Assembly (NCBI GenBank): GCA_019638275.1
Contig: JAHBUC010000008.1
Location: 97,581-161,580 of the forward strand
Source of the DNA: Cyclobacteriaceae bacterium
GTDB taxonomy: Bacteria; Bacteroidota; Bacteroidia; Cytophagales; Cyclobacteriaceae
Reading direction: 5' to 3'
DNA: 64,000 nucleotides
Positions 25,078 to 33,900 of the stretch are shown here, one piece after another (within the stretch, counting starts at the first letter, position 1; every line of letters starts with the position of its first letter). A program made the position numbers and the translations under genes. The notes under the pieces are model-generated. The model ran no database searches, had not been told where the DNA came from, and was given only the letters and a program-made list of their open reading frames with translations.

Positions 25078-25111
25078 CAATATTATCCTAAATTTAGCGA
25101 AAAATAGCAAA
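25078..25111 (-). promoter_or_regulatory. Possible promoter of T9SS adhesin operon
   Basis: On the minus strand, TTTG (25111-25108) and TAATATTG (25085-25078) resemble the -33 and -7 boxes, with one mismatch in the -7 box and a 22-base spacer that is slightly long. A leader of about 90 bases would precede the ATG at 24982, which itself lies in the perfect 12-bp palindrome TATACATGTATA (24976-24987). Confidence 0.3.
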
Positions 25112-25133
25112 TCTGTGCCCTAAAATCAGACGA

Positions 25134-25964
25134 ATGACCTTTGGCTTCTTTTGTAAGTTGAACACACGGTGCCTCCTTGTTCTTATCCTTGGCCTATCAG
25201 CTGTGACCAATAGCGCTGCCCAAAAATTTTCGTTGGGTGCAAAGGGAGGACCACTGATGCTGTGGACGGCTTACGGAGACAAAGACGATAAGGCCAACTT
25301 TGATTCCCGAATAAAGGCTGGGTATAGTGTCTCCGGATTAATCGGGTTTCCGCTAAAAAACAAATATGCCTGCTTGCTTGAAGGCGGCTACTCACAGCGC
25401 GGCCGGGTGCTCTACTTTAACAATGGCTTTAGTAAAAACGATGCCACCTACCGCTATACGGATTTCACACTTCTGCTTCAAAAATCATATTCCTTTAATC
25501 TTTCCAAGCAAGTAGTAGCCGATTGGTATTTTACCATTGGTCCGCATATAAGCTATTGGCTAAATGGAGATGGAAGAGTTGGCTCTGTGGATAATGATGG
25601 CCAGGCCTATACGGTTGTGTTCAACAAACCGTTCACCGGCTTGATTGATAACAAGATGTACCTCAATGATGTAAACCGTTGGTTATTCGGCCTCAACTTT
25701 GGTGTGGGTATGCAAGCGCCATTGGGTGGTGAACGTAAACTAAATCTTGATCTTCGTTTTATATCGGGGCATACCTACTTCGGAGAACGAAACAGCGCCT
25801 CGTATAGTTGGCAGAATTTTGAAGATAACCTGCGCGCCAACGAAAAAATTCTAATGTTTACCGCGGCCTATGTGGTTAATGTTGATTTAAAAAATCGCAA
25901 GCAAGGAAGAAGCACGAAAGACAAAGAAGTTAACCGGAAGCCGGTTAAAAGAAAGAAACGATAA
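25134..25964 (+). CDS. Outer-membrane beta-barrel (porin-like) protein
   Basis: A 276-aa protein with an N-terminal signal peptide (cleavage near SAAQ, residue 29) and alternating amphipathic strands rich in Tyr, Gly and Phe (LGAKGGPLMLW, YACLLEGGYSQRG, WLFGLNFGVGMQ). It resembles the 8-10-strand barrels of Bacteroidota. Unusually, the last barrel strand is followed by about 22 residues that are almost half Lys/Arg (RKQGRSTKDKEVNRKP then KRKKR). That tail should be periplasmic. Convergent with lolD, two bases between stop codons. Function unknown. Confidence 0.75.
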   Translation: MTFGFFCKLNTRCLLVLILGLSAVTNSAAQKFSLGAKGGPLMLWTAYGDKDDKANFDSRIKAGYSVSGLIGFPLKNKYACLLEGGYSQRGRVLYFNNGFSKNDATYRYTDFTLLLQKSYSFNLSKQVVADWYFTIGPHISYWLNGDGRVGSVDNDGQAYTVVFNKPFTGLIDNKMYLNDVNRWLFGLNFGVGMQAPLGGERKLNLDLRFISGHTYFGERNSASYSWQNFEDNLRANEKILMFTAAYVVNVDLKNRKQGRSTKDKEVNRKPVKRKKR

Positions 25965-25966
25965 CA

Positions 25967-26635
25967 TCATCCCTTCGCCACCTGTCCATCTTTTATTTCA
26001 ATAGTGCGATCAGCCATGGCTGCGAATTCTTTATTATGCGTAACAATAATAAACGTTTGATTTAATTGCTTGCGTAGATCAAAAAACAATTGATGCAACT
26101 CCTGCGCATTTTTTGAATCCAGGTTTCCGCTTGGCTCATCGGCCAACACTAACACCGGATCGTTGATCAACGCCCGGGCAACGGCTGTGCGCTGCTGCTC
26201 CCCTCCCGACAACTCAGATGGTTTATGCTCCATGCGGGAACCCAGGCCGAGCATATTCAACAACTCCTTGGCACGCGTTGTAATCTCTTGTTTGCTTCGT
26301 CCGGCTATCCATCCGGGAATCATCACGTTCTCCAACGCAGAAAATTCCGGTAACAGGTTATGAAACTGAAAAACAAACCCAACCGACTTGTTCCGAAATG
26401 CGGCAAGTTGCGAAGATGAAAGCCTGAATACTTCCTGATCGCGTAGATAAAGCTGGCCCTGATCAGGTTCATCCAATGTTCCCAAAATATGCAGCAGCGT
26501 GCTCTTACCCGCACCCGAAGCGCCAACAATGGCAACCACCTCTCCGGCCGCAACTTCCAGGTCTATTCCCTTCAGTACATTTAATGCACCATACGATTTC
26601 CGGATATCAATGGCTTTTACAAGGGGCGTATTCAC
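25967..26635 (-). CDS. lolD: LolD-like ABC transporter ATPase
   Basis: A 222-aa ATP-binding subunit of the LolD/MacB group. Walker A is GASGAGKS (38-45), the Q-loop [12 protein letters not shown] (about 87-98), the signature LSGGEQQR (142-149), Walker B VLVLADEP (161-168) and the H-loop His200. LolD powers release of lipoproteins from the inner membrane by LolCE; the [10 protein letters not shown] segment is typical of LolD. No permease gene is adjacent, so the symbol rests on sequence type alone and a MacB-like role is possible. Divergent from sucC. Confidence 0.82.
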   Translation of the reverse strand: MNTPLVKAIDIRKSYGALNVLKGIDLEVAAGEVVAIVGASGAGKSTLLHILGTLDEPDQGQLYLRDQEVFRLSSSQLAAFRNKSVGFVFQFHNLLPEFSALENVMIPGWIAGRSKQEITTRAKELLNMLGLGSRMEHKPSELSGGEQQRTAVARALINDPVLVLADEPSGNLDSKNAQELHQLFFDLRKQLNQTFIIVTHNKEFAAMADRTIEIKDGQVAKG

Positions 26636-26644
26636 ACAGATTTC

Positions 26645-26676
26645 TTTGAATTAAAAGGTTAAATAAAGTAGTTTAG
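26645..26676 (+). promoter_or_regulatory. Probable sucC promoter
   Basis: TTTG at 26645-26648 and TAGTTTAG at 26669-26676 are 20 bases apart; the -7 box has one mismatch to TAnnTTTG. The start of transcription would be about 26682, leaving a very short leader before the ATG at 26694. Confidence 0.5.
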
Positions 26677-26693
26677 CCACAAAATAAAAATTC

Positions 26694-27905
26694 ATGAACA
26701 TTCACGAATACCAGGGAAAGGAAATACTCAAGAAATATGGTGTAACCGTTCAACGCGGCATCGTTGCCGACAACCCGGATGCTGCCCTACAGGCTGCCAA
26801 GGAGTTGCAGGCCGAAACCGGTACCAAATGGTTTGTTGTTAAGTCGCAAATCCATGCGGGAGGCCGCGGAAAAGGCGTGGTAAAGGAAACGGGCTCTAAG
26901 GGCGTGGTTTTAGCAAAAAGCCTTGCCGAAGTGCCTGAGAAAGTGAAGGGTATTTTGGGTGGAACCCTGGTGACGATCCAAACCGGTCCCGATGGGAAAG
27001 TGGTGAATAAAGTACTGATTGCCGAGGATGTGTATTACCCGGGGGAATCAGAACCAAAAGAATATTACATGAGTATTTTGCTGGATCGCTCCAAAGGCAT
27101 TCCGGTTATTATGGCGTCAACTGAGGGTGGTGTAAACATTGAAGAGGTAGCCGAGACCCACCCCGAAAAAATCGTAAAAGAATGGATTGACCCGACTATT
27201 GGCCTTCAGGGATTTCAGGCAAGAAAGATAGCCTTTGCCATGGGCTGGGAAGGCAATGCCTTCAAAGAAGGAGTTAAATTCATCCAATCGCTGTACAACG
27301 CCTATGTTGGGTTGGATGCCTCCATGTTTGAAATTAATCCGCTGCTTAAAACATCGGATAACAAGATACTTGCCGTTGACTCAAAAGTAAACCTGGACGA
27401 CAACGCACTTTACCGCCACAAAGACCTGGCTGAGTTGCGCGACCTTTCGGAGGAAGATCCATTGGAAGTAGAAGCCGGAAAAGCTGGTTTGAACTATGTA
27501 AAACTTGACGGTAATGTTGGCTGTATGGTGAACGGTGCCGGACTGGCCATGGCCACCATGGACATCATCAAATTATCCGGAGGTGAACCTGCCAACTTTT
27601 TGGATGTAGGTGGTGGTGCCAATGCAGAAACCGTTGAGGCTGGGTTCCGGATTATTTTAAAAGACCCCAACGTAAAAGCCATCCTGATTAATATTTTCGG
27701 GGGTATTGTGCGTTGCGACCGAGTGGCCAATGGTGTGGTGGAAGCCTACAAGAAAATTGGCAACATACACGTACCGATTATTGTACGGTTACAGGGTACC
27801 AATGCTGAAGAGGGAGCCAAAATCATTGAACAGTCAGGATTGAAGGTATTTTCGGCTATTTTGCTGAAAGATGCAGCTGCCAAGGTGAAAGAAGTACTGG
27901 CCTGA
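26694..27905 (+). CDS. sucC: Succinate-CoA ligase subunit beta
   Basis: Beta subunit of succinyl-CoA synthetase (TCA cycle: succinyl-CoA + NDP + Pi to succinate + CoA + NTP). An ATP-grasp domain covers the first about 240 residues, starting [17 protein letters not shown] and carrying the glycine-rich loop GGRGKG (56-61). The C-terminal CoA-ligase domain contains the conserved [11 protein letters not shown] and [11 protein letters not shown] segments. At 403 aa it is full length. The alpha-subunit gene sucD is not next to it: a DUF6089-like barrel gene follows instead. Single gene with its own promoter. Confidence 0.95.
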   Translation: MNIHEYQGKEILKKYGVTVQRGIVADNPDAALQAAKELQAETGTKWFVVKSQIHAGGRGKGVVKETGSKGVVLAKSLAEVPEKVKGILGGTLVTIQTGPDGKVVNKVLIAEDVYYPGESEPKEYYMSILLDRSKGIPVIMASTEGGVNIEEVAETHPEKIVKEWIDPTIGLQGFQARKIAFAMGWEGNAFKEGVKFIQSLYNAYVGLDASMFEINPLLKTSDNKILAVDSKVNLDDNALYRHKDLAELRDLSEEDPLEVEAGKAGLNYVKLDGNVGCMVNGAGLAMATMDIIKLSGGEPANFLDVGGGANAETVEAGFRIILKDPNVKAILINIFGGIVRCDRVANGVVEAYKKIGNIHVPIIVRLQGTNAEEGAKIIEQSGLKVFSAILLKDAAAKVKEVLA

Positions 27906-27963
27906 GATTGATTTTAAAAAAAGACCAAAATCCCCTACCTTAGTGGGATATAACGCACTTGCT

Positions 27964-28827
27964 ATGAGATTTTTACGTCTGCTGTTGGTAGTGATCGTAG
28001 TTTTACCCGAATGGGCTGATGCCCAAAGCTTTTACGCGGTAAGAAGGGAGCGTTCGATTATTGGATCGGTGGGATTAGGAACTTCGACCTATTTTGGTGA
28101 GTTGGCTAACCCGGGAGACAATTTTGATACGAAGCCATCAGTAAATATTGGACTGCAATACTTTTTCACTAACAGGGTTAGTGTACGCTCTGAACTGACC
28201 TGGTTCCAAATTCAAGGTGATGATGCCAAGGCAGATGATGGTAGTCGCGTGAGAAGAAACCTGTCCTTCACATCAAACAATTTCGAATTAAACGCTACGG
28301 GAGCAATAAGTCTACTTCCAATGGGCCAACGATTTTATCAACGTCCTAAGTTCAACGTTTACGGATTTGCCGGGATTGGAGTACTTTATTCAAATCCAAA
28401 AGCAGAATACCAGGGGCAAAAGTACGCCTTACAACCGCTGCAAACTGAGGGGGTAAAGTATAGCAGATTCAATCTGGTTATTCCATATGGCCTTGGCACG
28501 CGTGTTATGCTGAATCCTTTTTTCAACGTTGCCATTGAAGGAGCTTATCGGGCCACCTTTACGGATTATTTAGATGATGTGAGCACTGTACATAAAGACC
28601 CTGCGTCATTCTCAGATCCAGTGGCTGCAGCCTTGGCAGACCGAAGACCCGAGCTTGGACTTCCAGCCGTAGCCCCCGGTACACAACGAGGAAACCCGGA
28701 TAAAAACGATGGGTATTTCTTTCTACAAATGAAACTGGAATATTATATCCCCGATGAGGTGTTCTGGAACTCGAACAGTAAACTCTACAGATCTAAGCGT
28801 AAAGCGTATTACCGGAGAAGACGGTAG
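27964..28827 (+). CDS. DUF6089-like outer-membrane barrel protein
   Basis: The ATG at 27964 is preferred over 27943 because it directly precedes the signal peptide (MRFLRLLLVVIVVLPEWADAQ). The mature protein begins with a strand block typical of DUF6089-type proteins (VGLGTSTYFGELANPGDN, KPSVNIGLQYFF) and includes TFTDYLDDVST before a final barrel strand. As in the barrel at 25134, the C-terminus is strongly basic (KLYRSKRKAYYRRRR). Family role unknown. It follows sucC by about 58 nt and is convergent with the 4,6-dehydratase gene, two bases apart. Confidence 0.8.
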   Translation: MRFLRLLLVVIVVLPEWADAQSFYAVRRERSIIGSVGLGTSTYFGELANPGDNFDTKPSVNIGLQYFFTNRVSVRSELTWFQIQGDDAKADDGSRVRRNLSFTSNNFELNATGAISLLPMGQRFYQRPKFNVYGFAGIGVLYSNPKAEYQGQKYALQPLQTEGVKYSRFNLVIPYGLGTRVMLNPFFNVAIEGAYRATFTDYLDDVSTVHKDPASFSDPVAAALADRRPELGLPAVAPGTQRGNPDKNDGYFFLQMKLEYYIPDEVFWNSNSKLYRSKRKAYYRRRR

Positions 28828-28829
28828 CC

Positions 28830-30734
28830 CTATTTCTTTCTGTCAAGGACTTCGTAACGTGAGTAGTTACTCTTAAACTCTGGCACGAGTTCTTTCATCA
28901 GCGCAACCATCTTCAATTCGTTTCGGTCGTTGAGTAAATCCCAAAACAACTCGATATAATTATTGATTTCAGCGTACTCGTACTCAAGTACCCTTGCCTT
29001 CATAATTTTTGGATGATGGGTTGAAATGGTGTTCTCCCTGTCGCCCAGTAATTCCTCAAACAGCTTCTCACCTTCTCGTAAACCAGTAAATACAATTTCA
29101 ATATCCCTACCCGGTTCCAAACCTGAAAGTTGTACCATCTTTTTAGCGAGGTCAAGAATCTTTATCGATTGCCCCATATCGAACAAGAATATCTCCCCGC
29201 CTTTACCCATTGCTCCGGCCTCCAATACAAGCTGACAAGCCTCGGCAATGGTCATAAAATAACGCGTAATTTCAGGATGTGTTACCGTGACCGGGCCCCC
29301 TTCCTGAATTTGCTTTTTAAACAGCGGAATTACTGAACCATTTGAACCCAATACATTTCCGAAACGGGTAGTAACAAAAAGTGTATGGCGCACCCCTTGT
29401 CTCTCTAATTGATTGTTTAGGGCCTGTACATAAATTTCAGAAATGCGCTTGGAGCAACCCATTACATTGGTCGGGTTTACCGCCTTATCGGTAGAGACCA
29501 TCACAAACTTGTCAACCGCATGTTTCACAGCCATATCGGCCAAGTGCTTTGTTCCAAGAATATTGCATAATACAGCCTCTGAGGGATTCCCCTCCATCAT
29601 GGGTACATGCTTGTAGGCTGCGGCATGGAATACAATTTGCGGTTTGTGTTCTTTAAAAACTGATTCAATCCGATCGTGATTCGTTATATCAGCCAGGTAC
29701 GGAAAAATTGCAACCGAATTTGAAAAGCGCTTTAGTTCAAGTTCAAGATCATACAGTGCTGACTCATTCTGATCAATCAGAACAACTTTAATGGGTCTGT
29801 AATTAATAATCTGGAGAACAATTTCCTTACCTATCGAACCCGCAGCTCCTGTAACACAAATCACTTTTCCAGCCAATTCACGACTCACATGCTCATTCGA
29901 TAACTGAATTGCCTCACGACCCAACAGGTCTTCAATATTTACATCTTTTATCTGGTTCAAACTCAATTCACCTTTTACCCATCGCTCAATGGGTGGAATG
30001 GTTCTGATTTTAACCTGATGCTTCAAACAACAGTCGACTATTTCAGATTTTCTGTCAAATGGAAGATCCTTAACCGTGATAATCAACTCATCTACGTTCA
30101 GGGAAATCAACAAATCTTCAATATTTGAGCGTGATCGATTAAAATAAATAGGCGCTCCCGATAAGGCCTTTCCCGCTTTATTGGTGTCATCCTCAAGAAA
30201 TCCGACCACGCGCATGGTTGAGGAAGCCTCAATAACCTGTTTGGTTATCATACCTGACTGACCCGCCCCATAAATAAGAATATTACTACGCTTGGTTATC
30301 GCGTTACGATAGTATGCAAAAAAATACTTTACAAGCAGGCGGTAATTGAACAGGAAAAGGAAAGAAGAGAGTAAGGCTATGAAAATAACGGAATACGGAA
30401 TCAGGTTCCTTCCCGTATTATAATGCAGCACCAGGTTTGCAAAAACAACCAGCCCAACATTTAGTACCAGCATGTAAAATATCCGAACACCATCCTGTAT
30501 ACCGGTGTACCGGATAATCCCTCTATAGCTACCTGTAATAAAAATGGCTAGCGCTCCACTTGCTGTGTAGACAAGAATACCGGTTCTAAAATCATTTGCA
30601 GCAATATCACCAATAGAGAAATTGAACCGAAGCAAGTAGGCTAGCAAAGCTGAAAAAGCCAATATTGAAAGGTCAATACAAACAATGACCCACCGGGGCA
30701 GGATTTTAAGATTATGAATGAGTCGTGAAAACAA
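28830..30734 (-). CDS. Membrane UDP-sugar 4,6-dehydratase (PglF/CapD/WbpM type)
   Basis: A 634-aa inner-membrane enzyme: four hydrophobic segments in the first 135 residues, a Rossmann-like CoA-binding domain (GAGQSG, 156-161), then an extended-SDR dehydratase domain with the NAD loop GAAGSIG (296-302). The active site has TDK (415-417) and Met425-xxx-Lys429 where classical SDRs have Tyr-xxx-Lys; Met there is characteristic of this group. Expected reaction: UDP-GlcNAc to UDP-4-keto-6-deoxy-GlcNAc, the first step to bacillosamine or related amino sugars, matching the aminotransferase and PglD-like genes upstream. It starts 11 nt after the small sorting-signal gene, in the same operon. Confidence 0.92.
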   Translation of the reverse strand: MFSRLIHNLKILPRWVIVCIDLSILAFSALLAYLLRFNFSIGDIAANDFRTGILVYTASGALAIFITGSYRGIIRYTGIQDGVRIFYMLVLNVGLVVFANLVLHYNTGRNLIPYSVIFIALLSSFLFLFNYRLLVKYFFAYYRNAITKRSNILIYGAGQSGMITKQVIEASSTMRVVGFLEDDTNKAGKALSGAPIYFNRSRSNIEDLLISLNVDELIITVKDLPFDRKSEIVDCCLKHQVKIRTIPPIERWVKGELSLNQIKDVNIEDLLGREAIQLSNEHVSRELAGKVICVTGAAGSIGKEIVLQIINYRPIKVVLIDQNESALYDLELELKRFSNSVAIFPYLADITNHDRIESVFKEHKPQIVFHAAAYKHVPMMEGNPSEAVLCNILGTKHLADMAVKHAVDKFVMVSTDKAVNPTNVMGCSKRISEIYVQALNNQLERQGVRHTLFVTTRFGNVLGSNGSVIPLFKKQIQEGGPVTVTHPEITRYFMTIAEACQLVLEAGAMGKGGEIFLFDMGQSIKILDLAKKMVQLSGLEPGRDIEIVFTGLREGEKLFEELLGDRENTISTHHPKIMKARVLEYEYAEINNYIELFWDLLNDRNELKMVALMKELVPEFKSNYSRYEVLDRKK

Positions 30735-30745
30735 AATTGGAAAGT

Positions 30746-30922
30746 TTAATTTCCTTTCTTCCTGCCAGACAGAAACCGCTTAATACCCAATGCGCCACCC
30801 GCTAATAATAGCCATTCAACACCTGTAAGGGGTACATCTGGATTTCCTCCAGGATCGCCTGGCTGTGCCCAAACCACTACAGACAGAAGCAGAAATAAAC
30901 AGATTAAAGCGCGGGTCTTCAT
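30746..30922 (-). CDS. 58-aa protein with exosortase-type C-terminal sorting signal
   Basis: ATG (30922) to TAA (30746) encodes 58 aa. Residues 1-19 are a signal peptide ending VVVWA. The mature protein starts QPGDPGGNPDVPLTG, continues with a hydrophobic helix (VEWLLLAGGALGI) and ends in a basic cluster (KRFLSGRKK). Signature, helix and basic tail are the layout of PEP-CTERM-like signals, closest to the short Bacteroidota PID-CTERM type, with PLTG in place of PIDG. Almost nothing would remain after processing. Its ATG overlaps the stop of the 1582-aa T9SS gene by 4 nt; the dehydratase follows 11 nt later. An XrtF gene lies 6.4 kb upstream in the same locus, so this is its probable substrate. 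Confidence 0.8.
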   Translation of the reverse strand: MKTRALICLFLLLSVVVWAQPGDPGGNPDVPLTGVEWLLLAGGALGIKRFLSGRKKGN

Positions 30923-33900
30923 TTGTTGGTCTTAATAATTTTTACCTGATGTACGCGTCCACCTTTCTGAACGTGCAATATATACATTCCATTAGATTGA
31001 TCGGATAAATCGAATTCAGTGTACTTCTCAAATCCTGAATCTGTTAATGCTTTCGAGGTCAATTCGACCCCAAGGGTGGTCATTAACTTTACTTCTACCG
31101 GTCCAACTGATCGAACTTCTACTTTAACAATAGACTGTACTGGATTTGGATAGACGCGAATTCCCTGATCTATTCCAGTTTCATTGGAGGTTATCACAAA
31201 TTGGCGATCGGCCTCCGTTGTACATCCTTCAGTTGTTGTTACAACCAGTTTATATAAGCCTGAAGCCGAAGCCTCATACTCCTGACCTGTTGCACCTTCA
31301 ATTGGAGATCCATCCAAGTACCATTGATTACCCGAAGTGTAATTGGAATAAAGGGTGTTCCCTTCACTGGTTATTTCGGCATCAAGAACATCTATAATTA
31401 CCAGACTGGCTTTTTGATCCAGGAATAGTTCGCTGCAAGAGTTGAAAGCCTTGACAGGGATTTCATATACACCCGGTTCAAATGTTCCACCTGTGAGGCT
31501 CAAAGAAATGGAAGATCCATTTCCTAAAACAGCTTCACCCAATGCCACACCATCAAAATAAGCCTGGTATGATACTGTTGGCTCTGTTTGATTGATGGTT
31601 ACCAATGCAGCAGTAACATCGCACTTTTCATCTCCTTGAACGGCCAATGCATTGTTAATGCCCACTTCACTGATTACGATCTTAAACCGCTCGTTGCCAT
31701 TGGACAAAGGATTCTCGGTTACCTGAAAAGTGTAAGCGCCTTCTTCCAATGAAGTTGAAACTCCAGTAAAATTGTCAACGAGCGTAAAAATGTATGGTTT
31801 ATCAAAACTCTCTATCTCTGTAAAGTAGAAACTGTATGTACCCTGATTAAACTTCTCCAATCCAATTGAAACTTCACGGGAGCAGTTAATATCCTTTAAA
31901 GCATTGATGGCAAACTTCTCGATACCTGCTTCTCTTTGCTGGAAGGTAAAGAGGTTGAGGTATTCATTTTCTCGCTTGCGGGCATCGTAACTCATGTCAT
32001 ACTCATCAGAGGCTTCATCACGGAAATAAACGACAGTTTCGTCTTTCCTACCGTTTCCTTCAACATTTATCCGAAGTACGTTGGCAAGTTGCCGTTCCCT
32101 GAGGATTACAGGATTAATATCAGACGCTTTGTGAGACTCACTGAATGTTAACGTTGTGTTGGTCGAAGTCTCCACCCAAAACGCTTGACCGCTACCGATT
32201 ATACCACTAAAATTCCCCACCTGAATGCCTCCTTGAGTGTAGTAAACAAACTGACCACTACCCAACCCGCCATTTCCAACATTATCAAGCATGGAAATAA
32301 TGGTACTTACGCCACCCGGCAGCGAAACCAAATCCCAATCAACCGGAGCAGGATAAGGATTACCTACCAGATTAAATCCGGCAGCATCCGGCTCCGAACC
32401 GGTTATTGTAAGACCAATTCCTACATCCCCAAATCTTAGTGTACCGCGTGTAGTCAGTACCGGATTCCCAACATCGCGAATATAGGTTGCATAGCCTCTA
32501 CCGTTGGTTAAGGCAAAAGAACTTGCTGCAAGTGAAATGTTGTTTGGCCATGCTTCATACCGGCTGTTGGCATCTCCTCCATTCGTTTCTGTCCATCTGT
32601 ACATTGAAGGAGCATTAGGATTTGTAATCGTTCCTCCGGTTGACGGATTTGAGAATTGGCCAGTAATCTGAATCTCACCCTGCCAGTCCGCCACTGTAGC
32701 TCCTACCAATGGAGATGCCAGGTAACGCCATGCCCTCAATCCATCATCATTTTGAACAAAACGTTCTGTAGTCAAATTTCCAACAATTTGAGCGCCAGCA
32801 GGTACAGATGTTACTTTAGCCGTACGTGTAGCCGTTGAAGCAAGCACGACATTTCCTGTTCCGCCAGGGCCATCAAAATCAACATCAGGTGAAGAAGTGC
32901 CTGCTTGAGCCAATGTGAATTCATTTTGAATTCTGAAAATTGTATTGGCGATTGTAGACCGAAAGTTCAATGTTCCACTCGACTTATTTACGGTTACATT
33001 AAACAAGTTAACTGTACCGGCTGTACCAGCTGTTCGGTTAACATCCTGATTTGACGTTCCATTAAACGTTACCCTTCCTGTGCCTGAATTGAATGTACCG
33101 TTAACTATAAAGTTTCCAGCCATCGTAAGGTTTGATGGACCGTTTAACGTGGCGCCTGTATTTACTGTGATATTGCTGAACTGCGGTGATCCGGTGATTG
33201 AGGATGTTCCATTAAACACCACAGTACCAGTAGAATTTGTAAACGTACCGCCACTCAAAGCAAAATTGCCGGCTACACTCATTACAGATGGTGCCACCAA
33301 CGTTCCTGTAATGGTAACATTGTTAAAGTTATGAGCGCTACCTCCTGAAATGGTTGTATTACCGCCAAAGGTTACTGTCTGCGCACCAGTGCCGGCATTT
33401 AACGTTCCATCATTAATCAGGTCTCCATCAATTCTTATGTTTACTGTTGGTGTTACCGTACCGGTTATCGTTACTTCACCAAATTGAATCAAGGCACTAC
33501 CACTGATACTGGTTGTTCCGCTAAACGTAAACGGACTGCTGGTAAGTATCGATGTGGAATTTGCAAGCAGATTTCCTTTTAAATCTATGGCATTTGATCC
33601 CGCATCGAAAATACCATTGGATAATGTAAGATCGCCATTGATTATAAAAGGCTCAGTAAGTGTAAGCGTTGCACCACCCAGTTTGGTAACATGACGAAGT
33701 TCAGTTGTTAAATTCGGCACTTCTGCTCCTGAAGAAATATTTGTTGAAATGTCATAAACCAGGTCATACGAAGTTTGTGCAGTTGGTGTATTGCTGATCA
33801 AACTACCTTCAGTTCTGGTTATTACGCCTCCGGTGGCAATAGTGATGGTTCCAGTATTATTAAATGTACCAGAACGTAAATTCAGATTAGTTACAGTAAA

